From Ruminococcus sp. (GTDB lineage: Bacteria > Bacillota > Clostridia > Oscillospirales > Acutalibacteraceae), in assembly GCA_023665555.1 (NCBI GenBank), contig JAMPDR010000021.1, positions 1-35,829 on the forward strand: a stretch of 35,829 nt of DNA, in the 5' to 3' direction. A program made the position numbers and the translations under genes. Shown here one piece after another: positions 1 through 8,393 of the stretch. The notes below the pieces were generated by a model. The model worked only from the letters and a program-made list of their open reading frames with translations, was not told the DNA's origin and did not search any database. Within the stretch, counting starts at the first letter, position 1, and each line of letters starts with the position of its first letter.

Positions 1-29
1 CACCATAACCATAGAGATTCAAAACAGCC

Positions 30-73
30 GGGGCTTTGTCGGCTGTCTTTATTTGCAGTCTTATTGGAAGATT
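30..73. repeat. 44-bp dispersed intergenic repeat, copy 1
   Basis: This stretch matches 9727-9770 at 41 of 44 positions by eye, and both copies are preceded some 18 bases upstream by the same ten bases, ACCATAACCA. Both lie in non-coding DNA and the flanks differ. It is probably part of a genome-wide intergenic repeat; its function is unknown. Confidence 0.7.
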
Positions 74-153
74 GTTTTTTTATTTATCTTCTATTTTGAG
101 TCAGTATATAATTTCATTGCGCGGATAAAAAGCTATGGATATAATTTATCTCA

Positions 154-222
154 CTCGCGGCCGCACCTTTTCACTATTACTTATTACTTCTGCGCAACAG
201 CATGCTCCTCATTCCTAATTAT
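154..222 (-). repeat. Dispersed stop-codon-adjacent repeat, copy A
   Basis: Read on the minus strand this contains AGAAGTAATAAGTAATAGTG followed by a GC-rich CGGCCGCGAG end. Related copies are at 4068-4107 (plus), 4241-4310 (minus) and 19590-19632 (plus). Copy A overlaps the last codons and the stop codon of the exonuclease gene. Similarity to copy C extends into the coding part (the CTGC/CAGCA section), so the repeat appears to supply the C-terminal codons of that protein. Confidence 0.6.
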
Positions 223-1464
223 TTTCATTACATCTTCAATCAAGGTTCTATGCTCACCACTTAAACCCTCACCTTTCAATGCGACGGAAACAATCTTGTC
301 AAGAACATTTTTGCTCAGTCTACCGCTTATGAGATATGGATATGTCTTGTCAAAATCATATTCAAGCGACAGCAGGAAAAATCTCACAATTCTTGATTTT
401 ACTGCGGCTGATTTGCATTTAAACTGCGACACATAGTCAAGAAATTCATCCAGAAACTCAGTTTCAACATAATAGCGGTTGAGTATATTAAAGCCGATTA
501 TCATGCCGTATTTATCGCCGGAGTTGAGCCAACGTAAAATTACATCCTTCAACTCAGGCTGTTTCTTCTCAAATATACCGGGTCTGATATAATCGCAGGT
601 TTCAACGCTGTTGATAAACGGTATAAACTCATCAATCAATGCAACACATGAACTAAATTTTTTCTTCTTGGATATGAGAATCGCATGAAGATTATTTTCA
701 TCATAATATGTATGAGGATAGTTTCGGATGAAATCAATTGCCCTGTTGCTTTTGCAAAGCATAAAAGAAAGTTTGTGAAGATTCTTTTCTTCTACACCTA
801 CAACGCAATCAGGTTCAAGATACGGAAATTTTGCGAGTGTTTTCATTTTATGTTTTTCAGTTCCGTATGACATTAATTTTTTCAGATATTTTTCTTCAAA
901 GGTCTTTTTACTGATTCTTCTGCGGCACCTTTGCACATCATAAATTTTAACATAATCTTCGACTTTCATGCCGTTTTTGATATAATCAACCAAAAGCATT
1001 GCACAACCGTAGCTGTCACTGCCTGCATGATGATGTTCAAGGTCAATTCCGACGTGCTCACAAAGTTTGTCCAAAGTGTGTCCGTCAAGTTGCGGATAAC
1101 TCACAAGTCCCATTTCATAGGTACAAAGATACTTTACTGTCGGTTCCCATTCAATGCCATATGACTTCAGGCACTCGCAAAGTACTTTGAGGTCAGATGT
1201 TGCATTATATGCCGCCAAAATGCCATCACTCATCATTTCCCTAACCTTCTCCCAAATTTCGGGAAAAGTTGGTTTATCGGCAACCATATCCGGTGTTATA
1301 CCGATAAGTTTCACTATGAATGGATCAAACGCAGTTTCAGGATTGACGAGAGAATAGAAACTTTCGGTAACTTCCCCATTTTCAACAACTGTGATTCCGA
1401 TTGCACTTATACGTGAAATGTTGCTTGGCATTTCAAGGTCAAATGAAATATATTTTTCAGTCAT
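184..1464 (-). CDS. DEDDh exonuclease fused to an AlkD-like HEAT-repeat domain
   Basis: The protein has 426 residues in two parts. Residues 1-165 are a DnaQ/epsilon-type 3'-5' exonuclease: Exo I has D9 and E11, Exo II has D91 in a YNATSD context, and Exo III has H145-x-A-x-x-D150, so the DEDDh metal site is complete. Residues about 185-400 resemble the AlkD-type DNA alkylation-repair family, with the family-like stretches YYDENNLHAILI and ETCDYIRPGIF and a series of short helices. From memory of the family, the Trp before the catalytic Asp (NWATCD-type) is Val here (SVETCD), and a second Trp in the following helical repeat aligns with Arg, so glycosylase activity is doubtful although Asp291 is kept. 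The start is set by GGAGAA upstream of ATG. No signal peptide is seen, so it should be cytoplasmic. The last codons lie inside a dispersed repeat. It may act in DNA repair, but the substrate is unknown. Confidence 0.85.
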   Translation of the reverse strand: MTEKYISFDLEMPSNISRISAIGITVVENGEVTESFYSLVNPETAFDPFIVKLIGITPDMVADKPTFPEIWEKVREMMSDGILAAYNATSDLKVLCECLKSYGIEWEPTVKYLCTYEMGLVSYPQLDGHTLDKLCEHVGIDLEHHHAGSDSYGCAMLLVDYIKNGMKVEDYVKIYDVQRCRRRISKKTFEEKYLKKLMSYGTEKHKMKTLAKFPYLEPDCVVGVEEKNLHKLSFMLCKSNRAIDFIRNYPHTYYDENNLHAILISKKKKFSSCVALIDEFIPFINSVETCDYIRPGIFEKKQPELKDVILRWLNSGDKYGMIIGFNILNRYYVETEFLDEFLDYVSQFKCKSAAVKSRIVRFFLLSLEYDFDKTYPYLISGRLSKNVLDKIVSVALKGEGLSGEHRTLIEDVMKIIRNEEHAVAQK

Positions 1465-1493
1465 TAATCTTTCTCCAAAAATTCATTAGAAAC

Positions 1494-1522
1494 ATTATAT
1501 CAAAACTATTAATCATATTCAA
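1494..1522 (-). promoter_or_regulatory. Sigma-A-type promoter of the exonuclease gene
   Basis: On the minus strand, TTGAAT (1517-1522) and TATAAT (1494-1499) are separated by exactly 17 bases. It lies about 30 bases upstream of the exonuclease start and is divergent from the GH3 promoter. Confidence 0.7.
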
Positions 1523-1565
1523 GTTAAAACATAAAATTGATATTTATAACGGTAAAATTATATTA

Positions 1566-1594
1566 TTGACATCTTAACTTTTATATAATAAAGT
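1566..1594 (+). promoter_or_regulatory. Probable sigma-A promoter of the GH3 gene
   Basis: TTGACA (1566-1571) lies 17 bases before TAAAGT (1589-1594). A better -10 hexamer, TATAAT at 1584, is only 12 bases away and so probably not used. An AAGGAGA ribosome binding site follows at 1615. Confidence 0.5.
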
Positions 1595-1627
1595 AAACAC
1601 TGATATCAAAAATAAGGAGAAATACAT

Positions 1628-4069
1628 ATGAAACTTATGAAAACGCTTGACCGTATGGTCGGTAAAATTGTTAACTCAGTCACAAACACCGTTTCGCAAA
1701 CATCTGTTGCATCGGGTGAAATCTGTAAATCGAGTGAGGAAATTTCACGTCTTTGCAGACAACTGAGTGCAGAAGGAATTGTTATGCTAAAAAATGACAA
1801 CAATGTTCTGCCGCTTTCAAAAGACAGAGTTGTTTCCGTTTTCGGCAGAGTTCAAAAGGATTACTTCTATGTAGGCTACGGTTCCGGCGGCGATGTTAAC
1901 GCGCCATATAAAATAAATCTTATTGACGGGCTTCGTGCATGCAATGATATCACAGTCAACGAAGAACTGGCAGCGGTATATGAAAACTGGATTAAGGAAA
2001 ATCCGGTTTATGACGGTTATTGGGGTCACTGGCCTATGTGCTATGATGAAATGCCGGTCACAAGCACACTCGTTAAATCAGCCGCCGAAAAATCAGATAC
2101 GGCCATCATAGTTTTCGGCAGAGCCGCCGGAGAGGACCGAGAAAACACTCTCACCGAGGGAAGCTATTATCTGACTAAAACCGAAAAAGAACTGCTGGAC
2201 ACAGTTTGCAGAAACTTTGAAAAGGTTGTTGTACTGCTTGACTGCGGAAGTATCATTGATATGTCATGGGCGAAAATATATGATAAAAAGATTTCATCCT
2301 TACTTTATGTTTGGCAAGGCGGCATGGAAAGCGGGAATGCAATTGCCGAAGTTCTTTCAGGCAAAGTATCACCGAGCGGCAAACTTGCAGATACAATTGC
2401 CAAAAAATATTCCGACTATCCATCTGCAAATTTTTTCGGAAATAAGGAATACAACGAATACACCGAGGACATCTATGTTGGCTATAGATTTTTTGAAACC
2501 TTTGCCAAGGATAAGGTTCTTTATCCGTTCGGATTCGGAAAAAGCTATGCCGAGTTTGATGTGAAAACAACAACGACACGAATCAATGGCGATATTGTTA
2601 ATATATTTGTGACAGTCAAAAACATCAGCGAAAAATACAGCGGTAAAGAAACTGTTCAGGTTTATGTTAATGCTCCGCAGGGTCAACTAGGCAAACCTCT
2701 GCGCTCACTTGCTACATTTCAAAAGACAAAAATGCTTGCTCCCGGTGAGGAAGAAAAAATTAAACTTACGTTCAAAATAAGCGACTGTGCATCATATGAC
2801 GACATTGGCATAACAGGTCACAAAAGTGCATATGTTCTTGAAAAAGGCAGTTATGAAATATATGTCGGAACAGATGTACGCTCTGCCACAGCTGTCAGAA
2901 CTTTTGATATACCAACACTTAAAGTTGTTGCCCAGCTGACACAGGCAGCAGCCCCCTCTCCTGCTCATCCGTTTGAAAGGCTCATTGCCAAAACCGACGA
3001 AAGCGGTAATATCAAGGCTGTTACCATGCCTGCTCCCACTATGCAGATATCACTGAAAAAACGCATTAAAGATAACTTGCCGCAATCAATTGCTCAAACA
3101 GGTGACGTTGGATATAAACTTGCCGATGTCAAAAGCGGCCGTATAACCATGCAGGAATTTGTTGCGCAACTCAGTTTCGACGAACTTGAGGCTATCACAA
3201 GGGGCGACTACGTTATGAACAGTCCGCTAGGCGCGGCAGGAAATGCCGGAGCATTCGGCGGTGTTCTCGAATCACTCAGAGAAAAGGGAGTCCCCGCCCT
3301 CATAACAACTGACGGTCCGTCAGGTATTCGTCTTGCGGCATGCTGCTCATTACTGCCTAACGGTGCAGTTCTCGCTTGCAGTTTCAACAAGGAACTTATC
3401 ATCCGGCTTTATGCTGAACTTGCAAAAGAGATGAAAGACAGAGGAAGCGACATCCTGCTTGCCCCCGGAATGAACATTCACCGCAATCCTCTTTGCGGAA
3501 GAAACTTTGAATATTTCTCAGAAGATCCGCTCGTATCGGGAATCACTGCATCAGGTGTTGTTGAGGGTATTCAGTCACAAGGTGTTTCAGCTTGCCCAAA
3601 GCATTTTGCATGCAATAATCAGGAAGTAAACCGTACTCACAATGATTCGCGAGTTTCCGAACGAGCACTCCGCGAGATATATCTCAAAGGTTTTGAAATT
3701 GTTGTTAAAACTGCCAAGCCTAAAAACATCATGACATCATATAACAAAATAAACGGTGTTTGGGGACATTACAACTATGACCTTTGCACCACGATACTTC
3801 GCGGCGAATGGGGTTACAAAGGCAATGTTATGACCGACTGGTGGATGCGTTCAAGCGAATCACCCGAATTCAAAGGAACGAAAGATCAGGCATATCGTGT
3901 CAGAGCACAGGTAGACGTCCTCATGCCCGGCGGAAAAAGAACAGGAGCACGTAAACCCGACGGTTCAATGAAATCATCTTTTGGAAAGAAAGACGGAATC
4001 ACACTCGGAGAACTGCAAAGAAGCGCAATGAATGTTCTCAGCTTTGCACTTGAAATGATTGAAAATTGA
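1628..4069 (+). CDS. GH3 beta-glucosidase with swapped (circularly permuted) domain order
   Basis: This 813-residue glycoside hydrolase family 3 enzyme would remove terminal beta-glucosyl or related residues from oligosaccharides. The usual order is reversed: the alpha/beta sandwich domain comes first (EGIVMLKNDNNVLPL near residue 50, and a GEDR motif with E169 as candidate acid/base). It is followed by a fibronectin-III-like part near 300-420 after YPFGFGKSY. The TIM-barrel domain is last, at about 520-770, with KHFACNNQE and the nucleophile D737 in MTDWW. From family knowledge, this reversed order is documented for Ruminococcus albus and Butyrivibrio fibrisolvens beta-glucosidases. There is no signal peptide, which implies cytoplasmic cleavage of imported oligosaccharides. 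The start follows AAGGAGA. Immediately after the stop lies repeat copy B. Confidence 0.92.
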   Translation: MKLMKTLDRMVGKIVNSVTNTVSQTSVASGEICKSSEEISRLCRQLSAEGIVMLKNDNNVLPLSKDRVVSVFGRVQKDYFYVGYGSGGDVNAPYKINLIDGLRACNDITVNEELAAVYENWIKENPVYDGYWGHWPMCYDEMPVTSTLVKSAAEKSDTAIIVFGRAAGEDRENTLTEGSYYLTKTEKELLDTVCRNFEKVVVLLDCGSIIDMSWAKIYDKKISSLLYVWQGGMESGNAIAEVLSGKVSPSGKLADTIAKKYSDYPSANFFGNKEYNEYTEDIYVGYRFFETFAKDKVLYPFGFGKSYAEFDVKTTTTRINGDIVNIFVTVKNISEKYSGKETVQVYVNAPQGQLGKPLRSLATFQKTKMLAPGEEEKIKLTFKISDCASYDDIGITGHKSAYVLEKGSYEIYVGTDVRSATAVRTFDIPTLKVVAQLTQAAAPSPAHPFERLIAKTDESGNIKAVTMPAPTMQISLKKRIKDNLPQSIAQTGDVGYKLADVKSGRITMQEFVAQLSFDELEAITRGDYVMNSPLGAAGNAGAFGGVLESLREKGVPALITTDGPSGIRLAACCSLLPNGAVLACSFNKELIIRLYAELAKEMKDRGSDILLAPGMNIHRNPLCGRNFEYFSEDPLVSGITASGVVEGIQSQGVSACPKHFACNNQEVNRTHNDSRVSERALREIYLKGFEIVVKTAKPKNIMTSYNKINGVWGHYNYDLCTTILRGEWGYKGNVMTDWWMRSSESPEFKGTKDQAYRVRAQVDVLMPGGKRTGARKPDGSMKSSFGKKDGITLGELQRSAMNVLSFALEMIEN

Positions 4070-4310
4070 AGTAATAGATAATATTGAATAGTGAAGTAGT
4101 TCGCGAGAAAGATATAGGTAATCTATAGTTCTTACTTCAAAAAACAGATAGCAAATTCATTATAATCGCTAGTATAATAAACCTATGATTGTACTATAAT
4201 TTATTTTCCGGACGAAAACAAAAATTGAGGATTTTTTAATTCGCGACCTTACTGCTTCACTATTTCTTATTATCTATTACTCCTGCATAGCAGCACTCTT
4301 AACTCCCAAT
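4068..4310. repeat. Inverted pair of dispersed repeats (copies B and C), MITE-like
   Basis: Copy B (4068-4107, plus) begins GAAGTAATAGATAAT and ends TTCGCGA. Copy C (4241-4310, minus strand) reads GAGTAATAGATAATAAG and ends GGTCGCGA. They are arms of about 40 bases in inverted orientation around about 130 bases of AT-rich, non-coding DNA, which is the layout of a miniature inverted-repeat element. Copy B starts at the GH3 stop codon. The rest of the GH3-pgk gap holds only the pgk promoter region. Confidence 0.6.
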
Positions 4311-4383
4311 ACCCCATTCATACTAATATACATAATATATAAAATCGCATACACAGCTATGCATATTTTTTATAGCTAAACAC

Positions 4384-4412
4384 TTGAAAATTTTCCTGTT
4401 TTGTTATAAAAT
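4384..4412 (+). promoter_or_regulatory. Probable promoter of pgk
   Basis: TTGAAA (4384-4389) and TAAAAT (4407-4412) are separated by 17 bases, about 60 bases before the pgk start. An overlapping TATAAA at 4405-4410 would give a 15-base spacer. Upstream, AGCTAT and ATAGCT form a weak 6-bp inverted repeat. Confidence 0.5.
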
Positions 4413-4474
4413 GGGAAACGGTTATGTAATAATATCTATACTTTAACTTAACAAGTAGAAAGGAATTATCAGAC

Positions 4475-5671
4475 ATGATGAACGTACTCAACAAAAAATC
4501 AGTTGAAGACATTGACGTAAAAGGCAAGAAAGTCCTTGTCCGTTGCGACTTCAACGTAAAAATGGAAGACGGCGTTATCACAAGCGATAAGAGAATCGTT
4601 GCCTCTCTTCCCACAATTCAGTATCTCCTTGACCACGGTGCAAAGCTTATTCTTTGCTCACATCTCGGCAGACCAAAGGGTGAATTCAAACCTGAATTTT
4701 CACTTGCTCCTGTTGCTGCAAGACTTAGCGAACTTCTCGGTCTTGAAGTTAAGATGGCTAAAGATGTTGTCGGCGAAAGTGCAAAGGCTCTTGCTGCTGA
4801 CCTTAAAGAGGGCGAAGTTCTTCTTCTCGAAAACGTTCGTTTCCATGCAGAAGAAACAAAGAATGACCCCGAATTTTCAAAGGCTCTTGCATCACTTGCA
4901 GAAATCTATGTAAACGACGCTTTCGGTTCGGCTCACAGAGCACACAGTTCAACAACAGGTGTTGCTGATTATCTTCCTGCTGTCGGCGGTTTCCTTATCC
5001 GTAAGGAACTTGAATATATCGGCGGCGCACTTGAAAACCCGAAAAGACCTCTCGTTGCTATCCTCGGCGGTGCAAAAGTATCAGATAAAATCGGTGTTAT
5101 CACAAACCTCATAAATAAGGTTGACACTCTCATCGTTGGCGGCGGCATGGCTTACACATTCTTCGCTTCACAGGGTCACTCAGTCGGTACTTCTCTTTGC
5201 GAAGAGGACAAGCTTGACCTTGCAAGAGATATGATGAATCTTGCAAAAGAAAAGGGTGTAAACTTCCTTATTCCCGTTGACAACGTTGTAGGTAAAGAAT
5301 ATGACGCTGACACAGAGCATATGGTTGTTAACTCCGACGACATTCCTGATGGCTGGATGGGTCTTGATATTGGTCCTAAGACATCACAGATGTTCGCTGA
5401 CGCAATCAAAGATGCAGGCACAGTAATTTGGAACGGACCTATGGGTGTTTCTGAATGGAAGAACTTCGCAAACGGCACAATCGCTGTTGCAACTGCAATC
5501 GCTGAAAGCGGTGCAATCTCAATCGTTGGCGGCGGTGACTCTGCTGCTGCTGTTGCAAAACTCGGCTTCGCTGACAAGATGAGCCACATTTCAACAGGCG
5601 GCGGCGCTTCTCTTGAGTTCCTTGAGGGTAAGGATCTTCCCGGTGTTGTTGCACTCAACGATAAAGATTAA
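4475..5671 (+). CDS. pgk: Phosphoglycerate kinase
   Basis: This 398-residue cytoplasmic enzyme transfers phosphate between 1,3-bisphosphoglycerate and ADP, the first ATP-forming step of glycolysis. Full-length family features are present: the N-terminal substrate-binding segment [14 protein letters not shown], the hinge region, [12 protein letters not shown] in the nucleotide domain, and the C-terminal GGGDSAAAV. The start at 4475 is chosen because AAGGA lies about 10 bases upstream; the second ATG (4478) is also possible. It is the first gene of a glycolytic cluster with tpiA and gpmI. A palindromic element begins directly after the stop codon, so readthrough into tpiA would carry a long hairpin. 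No gap or eno gene lies in this window. Confidence 0.97.
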   Translation: MMNVLNKKSVEDIDVKGKKVLVRCDFNVKMEDGVITSDKRIVASLPTIQYLLDHGAKLILCSHLGRPKGEFKPEFSLAPVAARLSELLGLEVKMAKDVVGESAKALAADLKEGEVLLLENVRFHAEETKNDPEFSKALASLAEIYVNDAFGSAHRAHSSTTGVADYLPAVGGFLIRKELEYIGGALENPKRPLVAILGGAKVSDKIGVITNLINKVDTLIVGGGMAYTFFASQGHSVGTSLCEEDKLDLARDMMNLAKEKGVNFLIPVDNVVGKEYDADTEHMVVNSDDIPDGWMGLDIGPKTSQMFADAIKDAGTVIWNGPMGVSEWKNFANGTIAVATAIAESGAISIVGGGDSAAAVAKLGFADKMSHISTGGGASLEFLEGKDLPGVVALNDKD

Positions 5672-5833
5672 GGAAACTCTGAGTTAATCCAAGGCGCACA
5701 TCTTGTGCATATATTTTCCGTCATTTTTGTCCAAAAATCCTCGTTAATACACAAAGTATTGCCTGCGGTTTTTGAACAATCTGACGAAAAATCTATTGCA
5801 CAATCTGCACACCTTTGATTAATCAGACCTTCC
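5672..5833. mobile_element. 162-bp palindromic MITE-like element between pgk and tpiA
   Basis: The left end GGAAACTCTGAGTTAATC and the inverted right end GGAAGGTCTGATTAATC are terminal inverted repeats. The whole element folds back on itself: each arm of about 80 bases aligns with the other with roughly three quarters identity (TTGTGCA, TTTTCCGTC/TTTTTCGTC, CAAAAA and AATAC recur in order). It starts at the first base after the pgk stop. No clear target-site duplication is seen and it encodes no transposase. In RNA it would form one long hairpin. A junction of two such ends alone is found at 18730-18755. Confidence 0.75.
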
Positions 5834-5863
5834 CATTCAGCGCAGACCGTTTGAATTAACAAA

Positions 5864-5905
5864 CCATCAATTCATTCAAATAATCCATCAATTCATTCAA
5901 ATAAT
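5864..5905 (+). repeat. Perfect 21-bp tandem duplication upstream of tpiA
   Basis: The unit CCATCAATTCATTCAAATAA plus T occurs at 5864-5884 and again at 5885-5905 with no mismatch. It ends 8 bases before the AAAGGAG ribosome binding site of tpiA, so it lengthens the untranslated leader and may alter initiation. It looks like a recent slippage event. Confidence 0.9.
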
Positions 5906-5928
5906 AATTATCAAAGGAGTTAATTAAA

Positions 5929-6696
5929 ATGAATAAAGCAGTTCGTAAAGCAGTTATCGCAGGTAACTGGAAAATGAATAAAACACCTTCTGAAACAACA
6001 GCCCTCATCAACGAGATGAAGCCGCTCCTTGCTGACGCTGATTGCGACGTAGTTCTCTGCGTTCCTTTCATCGACATTGCAGCAGCAGTTGAGGCAGCAA
6101 AGGGTTCAAACATCAAAATCGGTGCTGAAAACGTTCACTTCAAGGCATCAGGCGCATACACAGGCGAAGTTTCAGCTGACATGCTCAAAGAAGCAGGAGT
6201 TGAATATGTTGTAATCGGTCACAGCGAAAGAAGAACATACTTCGGCGAAACAGACCAGACTGTTAACCTTCGTTCGCTCGCTGCTCTCAATGCAGGCCTT
6301 AAAGCTATCATCTGCGTTGGTGAAACACTTGAGCAGAGAGAACTCGGCTACACCGAAACTCTTCTTAAATATCAGACAAAGATGGCTCTCACAAACGTAA
6401 CAGCAGAACAGCTTAAGAACGTAATCATCGCTTATGAGCCTGTTTGGGCAATCGGCACAGGTGTTACAGCAACTGCTGACCAGGCTGACGAGGGCAACGG
6501 TTATGTTCGTGCAGCAATCGCTGAGGCATACGGTGCTGACGTTGCTGAAACAGTAACAATTCAGTACGGCGGCTCAATGAATGCTAAGAACGCTGACGAA
6601 CTTGTTTCAAAGGTAAATGTTGACGGCGGTCTTATCGGCGGCGCATCACTCAAAGCTGAGGACTTCTCAGTTATCGTTAAAGCTGCAAGCAAATAA
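5929..6696 (+). CDS. tpiA: Triosephosphate isomerase
   Basis: This 255-residue TIM-barrel enzyme interconverts dihydroxyacetone phosphate and glyceraldehyde 3-phosphate. Catalytic residues are visible: K15 in AGNWKMN, H98 in IGHSERR and E170 in AYEPVWAIGTG. The phosphate-binding YGGSM and GGLIGGASL loops are at the C-terminal end. The ATG follows AAAGGAG at optimal spacing. It sits between pgk and gpmI and is closed by its own intrinsic terminator, so gpmI may be partly separately transcribed. The codon use (many GCA, CTT and ATC) looks like that of pgk and gpmI, as expected for highly expressed genes. Confidence 0.97.
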   Translation: MNKAVRKAVIAGNWKMNKTPSETTALINEMKPLLADADCDVVLCVPFIDIAAAVEAAKGSNIKIGAENVHFKASGAYTGEVSADMLKEAGVEYVVIGHSERRTYFGETDQTVNLRSLAALNAGLKAIICVGETLEQRELGYTETLLKYQTKMALTNVTAEQLKNVIIAYEPVWAIGTGVTATADQADEGNGYVRAAIAEAYGADVAETVTIQYGGSMNAKNADELVSKVNVDGGLIGGASLKAEDFSVIVKAASK

Positions 6697-6714
6697 TTCA
6701 ATTCAAATATTGCA

Positions 6715-6742
6715 AAAAGGAGTTGCTGCGGCAGCTCCTTTT
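6715..6742 (+). terminator. Intrinsic terminator after tpiA
   Basis: A 12-bp stem AAAAGGAGTTGC / GCAGCTCCTTTT (one G-U pair) with a TGCG tetraloop is followed by T-rich bases. A second hairpin, AGCGCAT / ATGCGCT, lies at 6759-6785 within the leader of gpmI. Confidence 0.8.
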
Positions 6743-6854
6743 CTAAGAGAACAAACTTTCAGCGCATATTAATAATATGATGCGCTTTGGCTTTGCAGAT
6801 ACAGATAGCTTACACCCGCATAGTTAATTTAATCTAATGAAAGGTTGATATCAA

Positions 6855-8387
6855 ATGAAAAAACCTGTTTTACTTTGCATTATGGACGGCTTTGGAAAGA
6901 ATCCGTCAGACTACGGCAATGCTATTGTTGCCGCAAACACACCCAACCTTGACAAACTCATGAGCGAAAACCCAATGACTTACATCGGCGCATCAGGCAT
7001 GGACGTTGGTCTTCCCGACGGTCAGATGGGCAACAGTGAAGTTGGCCACACAAACATCGGTGCAGGACGTGTTGTTTATCAGGAACTTACAAGAATTACC
7101 AAGTCAATTGCAGACGGTGACTTTTTTGAAAATGAAGCACTCGTCGGTGCAATGGAAAACTGCAAGAAGAACGGCTCTGCGCTCCACCTCATGGGACTTA
7201 TGAGTGACGGCGGTGTTCACAGCCACAACACTCACATGTATGCGATCGTTGAACTTGCAAAAAGAATGGGACTTGAAAAAGTATTCGTTCATTGTTTCCT
7301 TGACGGCCGTGACGTTCCTCCTGCATCGGGCGCTGACTATGTTGCACAGACAATTGACAAACTTGGTGAAATCGGTGTCGGCAAAGTTGCAACCGTTATG
7401 GGCAGATATTACGCAATGGACAGAGACAACCGCTGGGAACGTGTTTCAAAGTCATATAACGCAATCGTTTGCGGTGAGGGAATCAAAGCTGACGACCCGG
7501 TTGCAGCAATCAAGGAATCTTATGAAACCGTTGATGAGGACGGCAAGAACCTCACTGACGAATTCGTTCTTCCGACTGTTTGCGCAGAGAACGCAACAGT
7601 TAAGGCAAACGACAGCGTCGTATTCTTCAACTTCCGCCCTGACAGAGCAAGAGAAATCACAAGAACCTTTGTTGATGAAGCTTTTGACGGCTTTGAAAGA
7701 AAGAACGGTTTCTTCCCTCTCTATTATGTATGCATGACTCAGTATGACGCAACAATGCCGAATGTACATGTTGCATTCAAGCCGCAGACCTTAGTCAACA
7801 CCTTTGGCGAATACATGGCAAAGAACGGCAAAACTCAGCTTAGAATTGCTGAAACTGAGAAATATGCTCATGTAACTTTCTTCTTCAACGGCGGTGTTGA
7901 AAAGCAATATGACGGTGAGGACAGAATTCTTGTTAACTCTCCGAAAGTTCCGACATATGACATGCAGCCGGAAATGAGCGCATATGAAGTAACCGATAAG
8001 GTTGTTGAAGCTGTTAAGAGCGGCAAATATGATGCTGTGATTCTCAACTTCGCAAACTGCGACATGGTTGGCCACACAGGCATTTTTGATGCAGCAAAGG
8101 CAGCTGTTGAAGCAGTTGATACCTGCGTTGGCAAGGTTGCAGAAGCTGTTCTTTCAATGGGCGGTGCAATGCTCATCACTGCCGACCACGGCAATGCTGA
8201 CAAGATGCTTGAAGATGACGGTTCACCGTTCACAGCACACACAACCTACCCTGTTCCGTTCGTTGTTGTTGGCTATCCTTGCGAACTTCGTGAGGGCGGT
8301 AAGCTTTGCGACATTGCTCCCACAATGCTCAAAATGATGAATCTCCCCCAGCCCGAAGAAATGACAGGCGAAAGCATTATAAAATAA
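6855..8387 (+). CDS. gpmI: 2,3-bisphosphoglycerate-independent phosphoglycerate mutase
   Basis: This 510-residue manganese-dependent enzyme interconverts 3- and 2-phosphoglycerate. It belongs to the alkaline-phosphatase superfamily. D11 in MDGFG and the phosphoserine nucleophile S61 in GQMGNSEVGHTNIG are visible, as are HCFLDGRDVPP, FNFRPDRAREIT, NCDMVGHTG and TADHGNAD, which supply phosphate- and metal-binding residues. The length is normal for the family. The ribosome binding site is AAAGG. It follows pgk and tpiA, giving an ordinary lower-glycolysis cluster. A hairpin stands just after the stop. Confidence 0.97.
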   Translation: MKKPVLLCIMDGFGKNPSDYGNAIVAANTPNLDKLMSENPMTYIGASGMDVGLPDGQMGNSEVGHTNIGAGRVVYQELTRITKSIADGDFFENEALVGAMENCKKNGSALHLMGLMSDGGVHSHNTHMYAIVELAKRMGLEKVFVHCFLDGRDVPPASGADYVAQTIDKLGEIGVGKVATVMGRYYAMDRDNRWERVSKSYNAIVCGEGIKADDPVAAIKESYETVDEDGKNLTDEFVLPTVCAENATVKANDSVVFFNFRPDRAREITRTFVDEAFDGFERKNGFFPLYYVCMTQYDATMPNVHVAFKPQTLVNTFGEYMAKNGKTQLRIAETEKYAHVTFFFNGGVEKQYDGEDRILVNSPKVPTYDMQPEMSAYEVTDKVVEAVKSGKYDAVILNFANCDMVGHTGIFDAAKAAVEAVDTCVGKVAEAVLSMGGAMLITADHGNADKMLEDDGSPFTAHTTYPVPFVVVGYPCELREGGKLCDIAPTMLKMMNLPQPEEMTGESIIK

Positions 8388-8393
8388 ACAATC

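Noticed and set aside
154-222. CRISPR-like or phage repeat
   Set aside because: Copies are dispersed and unevenly spaced, with no spacer array and no cas genes in the window.
53-436. A 127-codon plus-strand open frame at the left edge
   Set aside because: It lies over repeat DNA and antisense to the exonuclease 3' end, and has the composition of a shadow frame.
5668-5862. A 64-codon minus-strand open frame over the pgk-tpiA gap
   Set aside because: It is created by the palindromic element; it has no ribosome binding site and no family resemblance.
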